A stretch of 15,589 nt of DNA from assembly GCA_964540005.1 (NCBI GenBank), contig CAZILN010000090.1, forward strand, positions 1 through 15,589. The letters run 5' to 3'. The notes beneath the pieces were generated by a model. The model was not told the origin of the DNA. It ran no database searches and was given only the letters and a program-made list of their open reading frames with translations. Position numbers and translations under genes: made by a program. The stretch is from CAZILN01 sp964540005. Lineage in GTDB: Bacteria; Bacteroidota; Bacteroidia; Bacteroidales; SM23-62. This document shows, one piece after another, positions 1-7,804 of the stretch (within the stretch, counting starts at the first letter, position 1; every line of letters begins with the position of its first letter).

Positions 1-1839
1 GTATATGAAACAGCTGCCAGGGAAGCCCGGTCCGTCGGGATACACCAGTTGTTCACACTGGTAGTTGAACCCAACCGGGATCCCCGGCTGGGCAGGAACC
101 AGGAAGGATACAGCGAAGATCCCTACCTCTGTGCCAGGATAGCCGGAACCATTGTCAGGGCCGTGCAGGGATACGACGTATCGGCCCCTGATAAGGTGGT
201 AGCCGGACTCTGCCATTATCCCGGACAGGGTGCACCTGTGAGCGGACTGGAGCGGGGAGCCATGGAAGTTTCTGAACGCATGCTGAGGGAAGTATTTCTT
301 CCACCCTGGGAATCAGGTGTGAAAAAAACAGGAGCACTGGGTGTTATGGCTACCTACCCCACATTAGATGGCATTCCTGTTCACAGCTCAAATGAAGTAT
401 TAACCGGAATCCTGAGGGGAGAGCTGGAGTTTGATGGACTGGTGCTCAGTGAAGGTGGTGGTGTAAACACCCTGGTCTATACCGGACTGGCTGCCGATAT
501 TAAAGAAGCATCCGCCATGGCCGCCAACGCAGGTATGGATGTCAGCATTTCTTTCAGCCAGGGCTACTTCCGGGAAATGATGGATAATGTTGAAGAAGGA
601 AGGGTATCTATGCAGACCATTGACCGGTCTGTCAGGCGGATCCTGGAGTTGAAATTCAGATTGGGACTATTCGATAATCCTTTTGTTGATCCTGAAAATG
701 CCGGAGCTGTATCACACACAGAAGAAAACCAGCAACTGGCACTGCAGGCTGCCAGGGAGGGTATTGTGCTGCTGAAGAATGAAGGTTCACTCCTGCCCCT
801 GAGTAAAGAAATCAAGTCCATTGCAGTTATCGGACCCAATGCAGACCATGAAAAAAACCAGTTGGGTGACTATACATCAAACGTAGTGCTGCAGGATATA
901 GTGACCGTCCTGGACGGTATTAAAAACAAACTTACTGATAACACAAGCATCACTTATGTTAAAGGATGTAATGTAATTGGTGATGGGCTGAATGAGATAG
1001 AAAAAGCTGTTGAAGCGGCAAGAAATTCAGAGGTCGCCGTGGTCGTCCTGGGTGAAAATGAATGGCAAAATGAGGACAGGCTTGGTACCTCAGGTGAAGG
1101 TTATGATGTGGCAAGCCTTGAATTAACCGGCAGACAAAAAGAACTGGTGCAAAAGATAGCTGCAACTGGCACCCCTGCCATAGTTATACTGATAAACGGG
1201 CGACCCCTTGCCATCCCCTGGATTGACGAGAATGTACCGGCCATCATCGAGGCATGGATTCCCGGGGAAAAAGGAGGTGATGCCGTGGCCGATGTCCTGT
1301 TCGGGGACTATAATCCGGGAGGGAAGCTGACAGTTACTTTCCCCCGGCATGCCGGTCAACTGCCGGTCTATTATAATTATAAACCCTCAAAACAATACTG
1401 GCTGGAGGAAGGCTGGGGTAACTCCTATGCCGACATCGATTACAGGCCGCTGTATGAATTTGGCTATGGATTGAGTTATACCACCTTCGAATACAATAAG
1501 CTGGCTGTCTCGCCTGAATCAACAGGTCCGTACGGTGATTTCCTGATAGATGCTGAAATTAAAAATACAGGGGAAAGAGCAGGGAGCGAGGTGGTACAGC
1601 TCTACATACGCGATAAAAAAAGTACGGTTGTCAGGCCGGTGAAAGAACTGAAAGGTTTTACCAGGATCTGGCTTGAACCCGGTGAAACCGCTGCCGTCAG
1701 TTTTAAGCTGACGCATGATGAATTAAAAATGCTTGACAGGAACCTTAACTGGGTAGTGGAACCCGGAGAGTTTGGAGTGATGCTTGGCAGCTCCTCTGGG
1801 GACATCAGGCTGGAAGGCATACTGCGGGTAACTCACTGA
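1..1839 (+). CDS. Glycoside hydrolase family 3 protein, 5'-truncated by the window edge
   Basis: The reading frame is open from base 1, so the start and roughly the first 100-150 residues lie upstream; the TTG at 49 is internal. The visible 612 residues hold the end of the GH3 barrel (EPNRDPRLGRNQEGYSEDPY near bases 67-126), the second alpha/beta domain (about 780-1340, with SGEGYD near 1090-1107 where the family acid/base usually lies) and a C-terminal fibronectin-III-like domain (about 1500-1830). Family members are beta-glucosidases, xylosidases and related exo-enzymes, often periplasmic in Bacteroidota. Two active-site positions look altered. The nucleophile Asp of the usual SDW-type motif reads LSEGGG, with Glu at 451-453. 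The Lys of the KH substrate-binding pair reads Cys-His at 211-216. The specificity, or even hydrolytic activity, is therefore uncertain. The sugar permease follows after 14 bases, suggesting one operon. Confidence 0.93.
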   Translation, partial: VYETAAREARSVGIHQLFTLVVEPNRDPRLGRNQEGYSEDPYLCARIAGTIVRAVQGYDVSAPDKVVAGLCHYPGQGAPVSGLERGAMEVSERMLREVFLPPWESGVKKTGALGVMATYPTLDGIPVHSSNEVLTGILRGELEFDGLVLSEGGGVNTLVYTGLAADIKEASAMAANAGMDVSISFSQGYFREMMDNVEEGRVSMQTIDRSVRRILELKFRLGLFDNPFVDPENAGAVSHTEENQQLALQAAREGIVLLKNEGSLLPLSKEIKSIAVIGPNADHEKNQLGDYTSNVVLQDIVTVLDGIKNKLTDNTSITYVKGCNVIGDGLNEIEKAVEAARNSEVAVVVLGENEWQNEDRLGTSGEGYDVASLELTGRQKELVQKIAATGTPAIVILINGRPLAIPWIDENVPAIIEAWIPGEKGGDAVADVLFGDYNPGGKLTVTFPRHAGQLPVYYNYKPSKQYWLEEGWGNSYADIDYRPLYEFGYGLSYTTFEYNKLAVSPESTGPYGDFLIDAEIKNTGERAGSEVVQLYIRDKKSTVVRPVKELKGFTRIWLEPGETAAVSFKLTHDELKMLDRNLNWVVEPGEFGVMLGSSSGDIRLEGILRVTH

Positions 1840-1853
1840 ACAAAAAACAAAGT

Positions 1854-3242
1854 ATGCACAAATTATTTCAGCGGTTTCACCTGCCCGGTCTCGCAGCTAT
1901 TGCAGCGCTGGGTGGATTTTTATTCGGTTATGATACGGCGGTAATTTCAGGGACCCTCTCCTTTGTACGAAGCCAGTTTGACCTCATTCCTGCCCTGGAA
2001 GGCTGGTATGTCAGTTCTGCACTGATAGGCTGCATTATCGGAGTTTCCGGTGCCGGATGGCTGAGCGATAAATATGGCAGAAAAAAGATTCTCCTGCTGA
2101 CCGGGACCCTCTTTTCCATTTCTGCCATAGGCTGTGCCTTATCCGGTGATTTTAACGGATTGATCATTTTCAGGTTCATCGGGGGCATGGGCGTAGGAAT
2201 AGCCTCCATGCTTTCGCCCCTGTACATTTCTGAAATATCACCTGCCGGGCTCAGGGGAAGACTGGTGGCGTTGTACCAGCTTGCTATAACCATTGGAATA
2301 CTCAGTGCCTATCTTATCAATGCAGGCTTGCTGAAGGGATCAGGCAAGCCCGATATATATGATATTCAAAGTTTGCAACTGGTATTTAAAGAAGAAGTCT
2401 GGCGGTCTATGCTGGGTGCGGAGGCCATCCCGGCCCTCGCCTTTTTCATCCTGGTTCTCACCATTCCTGAGAGTCCCCGCTGGCTGGTAGCAAATAAAAG
2501 AGCTGACAGGGCGCAATCCATACTCTCAAAAATAAACGGCAGTGAAAATGCCTCCATTGAGATCAGGCAGATAGAAGAAACCCTTAAAATGGAGTCCGGA
2601 ACCTGGAAAATGATCCTCGAACCGGGAATAAAGACAGCCGTTTTCCTTGGAGTGGCCCTGGCTGTACTGGCACAGTTCACAGGCATAGACGCAATTATAT
2701 ATTATGGTCCGCGTATTATGGAAGATGCAGGCTTCGGACTGAGTGATGCCCTGGGCGGACAGGTTATTATCGGGATCATCAATGTGGTATTTACCCTTTT
2801 TGCCATCTGGAAAATTGACAAACTTGGGAGAAAACCCTTACTCATGGCAGGAACGTCAGGCATGCTGTTTTCACTGTTTGCCATAGGTTTGCTCTTTGTA
2901 TTAAACATGGCTGAAGGATTCCTCCTCCTGTTGTTCATACTTGTTTTCATTGCCTGTTTTGCCTTTTCACTGGGACCCGTGGTCTGGGTGCTGCTGTCAG
3001 AAATTTATCCGACAAAAATAAGGGGCCGAGCCATGTCCATTGCCACGGTGGCTACATGGATCGGCACTTCCACGATTGGCCAGCTGATCCCGGTGTCCCT
3101 TGATGGTATCGGGCCGGCCCCCACTTTCTGGATCTTTGCACTGTTCTGTTTGCCCACGCTGTACATTGGATGGAAGATCATGCCGGAGACAAAGGGCAAG
3201 ACACTGGAAGAGATAGAACAATACTGGTTAAAGTATAAATAA
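1854..3242 (+). CDS. Sugar porter family MFS permease (XylE/GalP-like)
   Basis: A 462-residue inner-membrane protein with twelve predicted membrane segments and the full sugar-porter signature set: GGFLFGYDTAVISG (residues 20-33), DKYGRKK (72-78), PESPRWL (205-211), DKLGRKP (322-328), GPVVWVLLSEIYPTKIRGR (374-392) and PETKGKTLEEIE (444-455). The family brings in monosaccharides, usually by proton symport. The substrate-binding helix reads AQFTGIDAIIYY (273-284) where XylE-like proteins have QQxxGINxxxYY. The first Gln is Ala and the Asn is Asp, while Gln274, Gln142 and Trp378 remain. That suggests a substrate other than a plain hexose or xylose, but this is inference. The start is the ATG at 1854, 14 bases after the GH3 stop, so it probably imports the product of that enzyme. 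Confidence 0.95.
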   Translation: MHKLFQRFHLPGLAAIAALGGFLFGYDTAVISGTLSFVRSQFDLIPALEGWYVSSALIGCIIGVSGAGWLSDKYGRKKILLLTGTLFSISAIGCALSGDFNGLIIFRFIGGMGVGIASMLSPLYISEISPAGLRGRLVALYQLAITIGILSAYLINAGLLKGSGKPDIYDIQSLQLVFKEEVWRSMLGAEAIPALAFFILVLTIPESPRWLVANKRADRAQSILSKINGSENASIEIRQIEETLKMESGTWKMILEPGIKTAVFLGVALAVLAQFTGIDAIIYYGPRIMEDAGFGLSDALGGQVIIGIINVVFTLFAIWKIDKLGRKPLLMAGTSGMLFSLFAIGLLFVLNMAEGFLLLLFILVFIACFAFSLGPVVWVLLSEIYPTKIRGRAMSIATVATWIGTSTIGQLIPVSLDGIGPAPTFWIFALFCLPTLYIGWKIMPETKGKTLEEIEQYWLKYK

Positions 3243-3330
3243 ACCGGAAGGATAAATATTTCTATATTGCAAAGAAATCCGTTAAATTAAAGATTATGAA
3301 CGATCATAAAATTTTAAAGCAGTGAAAGTC

Positions 3331-4617
3331 ATGAAGAAAATCATCAGAAGAACATTGTGGGTCCCGGCTGTCCTGATTTTAAGCCTTTCCTTCAGTTTTT
3401 CTCCCCCCAAACCATTGGAAAAAATCACTGGGAGCAACATGCTTGCGGGTACTGCAACTATTAACATTACTCCCCTGACACCCATTCCCATGAGCGGTTA
3501 TGGGGACCGGGATGATCCCTTTAAGGGCATTCACGATTCGCTTTATGCAACAGCCGTTGTATTCAGTGATGGGAGCATGAGGGCGGCCCTCATTACCGCT
3601 GATATTATTGGTTTTTCCCACAGTTTCAGTATGGAAACCATCGCCAGGATTGAAAAAGCTACCGGCATTCAGCAGGATTATATCTTACTGACAGCCACTC
3701 ATACTCACGGTGGACCGATAAACAAGACATACAGCAAGGAAGTTCTGCCCGAGGTTGAAGCCTACGTGGCAGAATTGCAGGAAAAAATCATCAAAGCTGT
3801 GGTAAATGCCGGAAAACAATTACAGCCGGTCATGATCGGCGCCGGCTCCGGAACATGCACCATGAACATCAACCGCAGGGGCCGGCTCGCCGATGGCAGT
3901 ATCTGGCTGGGCCGTAATCCCGACGGGCCCTGTGATCATGAAGTATCGGTGGTGCGGATAGATGATCTTGACCGCCATCCCATAGCCCTGCTGGTAAACT
4001 GGCCCTGTCACGGTACCACTGGAGGACAGGAAAATTACCAGATAACAGGAGACTGGCCGGGAGCCGCTGCACGCTTTGTAGAAAAGGGATATGACAACCG
4101 GGTGGTCGTACATGTTACCGCCGGAGCCTCCGGGGACATCAACCCGATCTACGGTCCGAATGATAAATTCAGCGATATTGATGCCATTGGGATGTTACTG
4201 GGAAAAGAGATCATACGGGTGTCAGATGAAATAAGCACTCATCCGGGTGGCAAAATAGCTGCCTTGCAGAAAACTGTAAGTGCCCCTGGTAAGAAGCGGC
4301 TTGAAAGCCGGTTCCCGGACCAGGACCTCGAATCTGCTGATAATATTGAGATCAAGCTCTCGGCCCTGAAGATCGGAAACGTGTTGTTTGCCGGTATCTC
4401 GGGTGAGGTAATGACTGAAATAGGGATGCAGATCAAAAAGGAATCACCCTTCAGTAACACCGTGGTAATCACACACTGCAACGGCAGCAGCGGCTATCTC
4501 TGCACCGACAGCGCCTACCCGGAAGGGGGCTATGAAATTATGGTGACCAGGGCCATGCCCGGCACAGAAGGACTTATAACAGAAAGCCTGCTGGGCATGA
4601 TCCGCCAGTTCAATTGA
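3331..4617 (+). CDS. Secreted neutral/alkaline ceramidase-like protein, N-terminal domain only
   Basis: The ATG at 3331 begins a clear signal peptide (positive MKKIIRR, hydrophobic core to about residue 24), so it is preferred over the in-frame GTG at 3322. The 428-residue protein matches the neutral/alkaline non-lysosomal ceramidase N-terminal family: GTATINITP near residue 40, THTHGGP (123-129), NWPCHGTT (223-230), GASGDINP (265-272), GEVMTEIG (358-365) and a conserved tail GYLCTDSAYPEGGYE (388-402). His124/His126, His227 and Glu359 fit the zinc ligands of that fold. It is much shorter than true ceramidases (about 650-700 residues) and lacks their C-terminal Ig-like domain. Such short homologues are frequent in polysaccharide-degrading bacteria and their substrate is generally unknown; an amidase or esterase role on a sugar or lipid is possible. 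It follows the permease by 88 bases and ends 11 bases from the convergent minus-strand gene. Confidence 0.85.
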   Translation: MKKIIRRTLWVPAVLILSLSFSFSPPKPLEKITGSNMLAGTATINITPLTPIPMSGYGDRDDPFKGIHDSLYATAVVFSDGSMRAALITADIIGFSHSFSMETIARIEKATGIQQDYILLTATHTHGGPINKTYSKEVLPEVEAYVAELQEKIIKAVVNAGKQLQPVMIGAGSGTCTMNINRRGRLADGSIWLGRNPDGPCDHEVSVVRIDDLDRHPIALLVNWPCHGTTGGQENYQITGDWPGAAARFVEKGYDNRVVVHVTAGASGDINPIYGPNDKFSDIDAIGMLLGKEIIRVSDEISTHPGGKIAALQKTVSAPGKKRLESRFPDQDLESADNIEIKLSALKIGNVLFAGISGEVMTEIGMQIKKESPFSNTVVITHCNGSSGYLCTDSAYPEGGYEIMVTRAMPGTEGLITESLLGMIRQFN

Positions 4618-4628
4618 TATCACTGAAT

Positions 4629-5591
4629 TCAGACTGCCTCTATAGTCGAAGGAGGCTTGGGAGCAATATTATAAGTGACACTGACAATACCCGGAACCTG
4701 TTTAATGATCTCATTGGCCAGGCCCCTCAGCACTTCGAATGACAGTTTCGTAGGAGTCGCAGTACGGGCATCAAGGCTGTCCCAGCAGCGCAATTCAATT
4801 TGCTGACCGAATTCCCGCCTGCCATCTATCATGCCCGTAACACGGTCTTTATGTAAGATGGCCATATATTGAAAAGCCCCGGTTTCCTTCAATGCATTCT
4901 CGACGATCACTGTTGCTTTTCTGATAGTATGGAGGCGTTCTTCCGTTACCTCACCTATTATTCGTGCAGCAAGTGCCGGACCGGGAAAGGGTATGCGTTC
5001 AAACAGTTCAGGAGGCAATCCCAGGGCACTGCCAACTTTTCGCACTCCGTCCTTACGCAGTTGTATCAGAGGTTCCAATATCCGGTATCCAAAGGCTTCC
5101 TGGGGATCTATCCCGAGCTGTTCAAACACATTGTGCTGCCTCTTGATCCCTGCTACGGTTTCATCCACATCTGTGAGTATGGTGCCCTGTAACAGATATT
5201 TAGCCCCGCTATCCCTCACTATTTTTCCAAAAACATTCTTATAAAAGGACTGGGTCACGGCTTCGCGTTTCTCTTCAGGATCTGTGATCCCCTCCAGTGC
5301 AGTAAGAAAGTCCTTTCGTGCATCGATGATTTCTACTGTTACACCAAGTTTCCTGAATAACCCGGCAACTCTTACAGGTTCCCCGTCGCGCATGAGGCCG
5401 TTCTCAATAAAAACGGTCCGTAAATTTTCTCCAAGGGCCCTGTGTCCGAGCATGGTAACTACAGAGGAGTCCACTCCTCCTGAAAGTGCATTAATAGCGA
5501 TCCCCTCGCCTACAGCAGTGCGGATCTTATTAACATTTTCACTGATGAACTTTTCAGTGTTCAACTGGCTGGCAGTAATTTCATTATTCAT
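4629..5591 (-). CDS. Stand-alone GMP synthase-like ATP-pyrophosphatase (GuaA C-terminal/subunit B-like)
   Basis: This 320-residue protein has the PP-loop SGGVDSSV (37-44), the GMP-synthase FPGPALAARIIGEVTEE core (202-218) and the C-terminal KPPSTIE (312-318). The family adenylates a substrate carbonyl and replaces AMP with an amine; in GMP synthase this converts XMP to GMP. No glutamine amidotransferase domain is present, although bacterial GuaA is normally a fusion of about 510 residues; separate subunits are typical of archaea. Several blocks differ from standard GuaA. The GTLYPDVIES-type stretch reads GTILTDVDETVAG (136-148), and HNVGG is HNVFEQLGIDPQEAFGY (153-169). It may thus be a paralogue acting on another substrate. 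It lies 107 bases downstream of the corrinoid protein gene, probably the last gene of that operon, though an own promoter in the AT-rich gap cannot be excluded. Confidence 0.85.
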   Translation of the reverse strand: MNNEITASQLNTEKFISENVNKIRTAVGEGIAINALSGGVDSSVVTMLGHRALGENLRTVFIENGLMRDGEPVRVAGLFRKLGVTVEIIDARKDFLTALEGITDPEEKREAVTQSFYKNVFGKIVRDSGAKYLLQGTILTDVDETVAGIKRQHNVFEQLGIDPQEAFGYRILEPLIQLRKDGVRKVGSALGLPPELFERIPFPGPALAARIIGEVTEERLHTIRKATVIVENALKETGAFQYMAILHKDRVTGMIDGRREFGQQIELRCWDSLDARTATPTKLSFEVLRGLANEIIKQVPGIVSVTYNIAPKPPSTIEAV

Positions 5592-5698
5592 TGTATAAAC
5601 GGCTTTAGGATATTAAAATAATTAACCAAGTTATAAATGTTTAATGAAATTAACACGTTTTTTTTTAGAAGGTGATTGTCTTCTGCCAGGAAAGATTC

Positions 5699-6361
5699 TT
5701 ACAACCGGTTCAGGTACTCTACGGCTCCCTGTGGATCGGGAGAGTAAAAGTCGGCACTTATTTCCTGACAAAAATCCTGGTTCACAGGAGCCCCGCCAAT
5801 GATGATTTTTAGTCCGGGTGTACCTTCCTTCAAGCTTTTAACTATAGATGTCATATTAACCATAGTTGTTGTCAGCATGGCTGATAATCCGACAATACAA
5901 CCAGGGTGTCCGGCAGCGGATTCCAGGAATTTCCCGGCATCCACATCTACTCCAAGGTCAATGACTTCCCATCCTGCTCCTTCTATCATCATGGCAACCA
6001 GGTTCTTACCTATATCATGCAAATCTCCTGACACTGTGCCCAGTATGAATGTTCCTTTCCTTTTTACTGCCCCGGATTGAAAAAATGGTTTGATATGATT
6101 CATGGCCGTGCTCATGGCCTTGGCCGACATCAGCATCTGTGGAACGAATATCTTATTTTCTGAGAATTTCCTGCCGACCCTGTCCATCCCAACAATAAAC
6201 CCCTTGTGAAGGATCTCCTCAGGATCAATACCGGTTTCCAGAGCACGAACAGTCAATTCATCAGCGCCCTCCTGGCCTTTCATATCGGGTGGATAGGGCG
6301 AATTAGCATCTATTTTCCCAAACTCGATGCAACGGGCAATTTTTTCCAGGATTTCATTCAT
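5699..6361 (-). CDS. mtaC: Methyltransferase corrinoid protein (MtaC-like)
   Basis: A 220-residue cytoplasmic protein with the two-domain plan of methyltransferase corrinoid proteins: a helical cap domain (about 10-95) and a Rossmann-like cobalamin-binding domain (about 102-220). The lower cobalt ligand motif DxHxxG is GDLHDIG (112-118, His115). It is followed by the SxL/TTT segment SAMLTTTM (160-167) and GGAPV (189-193), all typical of the MtaC/MtbC/MttC group. It would carry a methyl group as methyl-cob(III)amide between a substrate-specific methyltransferase and a second methyltransferase. The gene sits 49 bases downstream of an MtaB homologue on the same strand, which supports an MtaB-MtaC pair over a MetH-type role. 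It starts at the ATG complementing 6359-6361. MtaC is the best name; the true methyl donor depends on MtaB. Confidence 0.93.
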   Translation of the reverse strand: MNEILEKIARCIEFGKIDANSPYPPDMKGQEGADELTVRALETGIDPEEILHKGFIVGMDRVGRKFSENKIFVPQMLMSAKAMSTAMNHIKPFFQSGAVKRKGTFILGTVSGDLHDIGKNLVAMMIEGAGWEVIDLGVDVDAGKFLESAAGHPGCIVGLSAMLTTTMVNMTSIVKSLKEGTPGLKIIIGGAPVNQDFCQEISADFYSPDPQGAVEYLNRL

Positions 6362-6382
6362 AATTATGTACGGTTTTATTTA

Positions 6383-6400
6383 AAATATTTCGAAATTTTT
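6383..6400. repeat. AT-rich palindrome between mtaB and mtaC
   Basis: AAATATTTCGAAATTTTT is an inverted repeat centred on CG at 6391-6392, with a perfect 10-base core and one mismatch in the outer arms. It lies in the 49-base gap between mtaB and mtaC. It could form a weak hairpin in the mRNA or be a protein site, but in AT-rich DNA this may be chance. There is no GC-rich stem or clear T-run to call a terminator. Confidence 0.3.
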
Positions 6401-6410
6401 GTCACTCCTG

Positions 6411-7787
6411 TCAAAGTCCATACTCAGAAAAAACAATCTTTTCCTGATCGAGGAATGGCATCCTGTCCTCGATGAATTTATCTTCATCAGATGGGATAGC
6501 CTCTAAATCAGCCCTGAGCGATTCAATCCATACATCCTCCTTCTCATCATGTTTTAAGCGTCCTGAAGCAACTGCATCCCTGATGATATCCAGACCCTTC
6601 AGACAACCAAGGACAGTTCCTTCAACATAATTTGATCCCCTTACGATCTCCCTGGAAATCTCAATAACATTTTCCGGAGCCAGTATCAGTGCCTGGGGAT
6701 CATGGAAGCTGTCCGAATCAACCAGCAGCTCCTGCAGATCAAGCACCGACTGCAAGCCTTTTTTAATCGCCTGGTTCATCAGCCGGGTATCATATTCCAG
6801 CTGTTCAAAGTAAACAACCGGAGCATAACCCGAAAGCAGTTTGATGTTCTGAACCGATTCATTGCTCCAGAGGTCGGCACAGGCCGCAGCAATGTTTCCA
6901 AGCGGACTCAAATGGGCGCATGCAGCAGTCTTGCCCTCCATAGAAATGGGAATGCCCGTGATAGCTTTAAGGAAGGGGCCCTCATAACCGCAATCCTTGT
7001 CCGGCCCCTTTGCTCCCTCTTCAATTGCAACCAGTGTGCGCATCACTGTAGCAATCCTTGCAATGGCTGCAAAGGTCTTTGATATGTACTTTTTTTCAGC
7101 CAGTACCATGGCAGTATTGCCGAATGCGCAAGCCGTATCACCGGCCGGAATCTTGTTGTTAGCATTGGCCACATCGCAGATCTTTTTCCATAGCATCTTC
7201 ATATCCCTTACACCCAGTACAGCCTGGGAAAAGATGAAATTTTTCATATCCCCCATCATCAGTGCATCATCTGAGATCTCCTTGCCTCCCGTGGATTCAA
7301 TAGATAAAAGATCGCCACCGGCCTGTGCTCCCTTTTCAAAAAGTTCAAACATAGGGCCAAGATATTCCGAGGTTCTGAGTTTCGGAGGCCGGTCAAATTC
7401 ACGAAGATCGTTGGGTGTGAGCCGTATTTCAGTTTTCAGTCCGTGCCGTTGAAAGTAATCTTCACAGATCCCGTTCATGATCTTTACCAGTTCTATCCCT
7501 ATTTCAGGGTTCAGTGTCATCTCATTCACAGTCTCAAACTCAATTATTAGTCCCGGACTGTTAAGATCAAGGGCACGATCCAGGGTACCGGTAACTATTT
7601 CAGAATAATGCCTGCTAATCTCATTCATATTACCCTTATCCACTGAGATGGGCGGCAGGGTAAAATTCAGTTCCGGATATACGTGTCCCCCGCCAATTAC
7701 CAATCCTCTCCTTGTAGTAACCGGATATGGGGCCGATCCAAAATAAAGCTCTTCCTTGTTCTTAATTGTCAGATCCCTGAATTTCAT
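6411..7787 (-). CDS. mtaB: Methanol:corrinoid methyltransferase (MtaB family)
   Basis: The 458-residue protein, the usual MtaB length, contains family blocks recalled from methanogen MtaB: IGGGHVYPELNFTLPP (31-46), DLLSIESTGGKE (159-170), AGDTACAFGNTAM (215-227), GPDKDCGYEGPFLKAITG (261-278) and the AHLSPLGNIAAA and DLWSNESVQN stretches after residue 290. The zinc ligands known for Methanosarcina barkeri MtaB (Glu164, Cys220, Cys269) appear as Glu164, Cys220 and Cys266, so the active site looks intact. The enzyme splits methanol and passes its methyl group to Co(I) on MtaC. It lies 17 bases downstream of the regulator and 49 bases upstream of mtaC, in one apparent operon. MtaB is known mainly from methanogens and acetogens, so its presence in a likely Bacteroidota genome is notable. 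Methanol is the best-supported substrate, but a different methyl donor is possible. Confidence 0.93.
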   Translation of the reverse strand: MKFRDLTIKNKEELYFGSAPYPVTTRRGLVIGGGHVYPELNFTLPPISVDKGNMNEISRHYSEIVTGTLDRALDLNSPGLIIEFETVNEMTLNPEIGIELVKIMNGICEDYFQRHGLKTEIRLTPNDLREFDRPPKLRTSEYLGPMFELFEKGAQAGGDLLSIESTGGKEISDDALMMGDMKNFIFSQAVLGVRDMKMLWKKICDVANANNKIPAGDTACAFGNTAMVLAEKKYISKTFAAIARIATVMRTLVAIEEGAKGPDKDCGYEGPFLKAITGIPISMEGKTAACAHLSPLGNIAAACADLWSNESVQNIKLLSGYAPVVYFEQLEYDTRLMNQAIKKGLQSVLDLQELLVDSDSFHDPQALILAPENVIEISREIVRGSNYVEGTVLGCLKGLDIIRDAVASGRLKHDEKEDVWIESLRADLEAIPSDEDKFIEDRMPFLDQEKIVFSEYGL

Positions 7788-7804
7788 AATTTTTCCCTGT
7801 TTGC

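Noticed and set aside
3322..3330. GTG start for the ceramidase-like gene
   Set aside because: The ATG three codons later starts a well-formed signal peptide, so the GTG is not needed.
5658..5684. Hairpin AGAAG...CTTCT next to a T-run, first taken for a terminator after mtaC
   Set aside because: On the transcribed minus strand the hairpin is followed by A residues, not U, so it does not have the form of an intrinsic terminator. On the plus strand the T-run lies before the stem.
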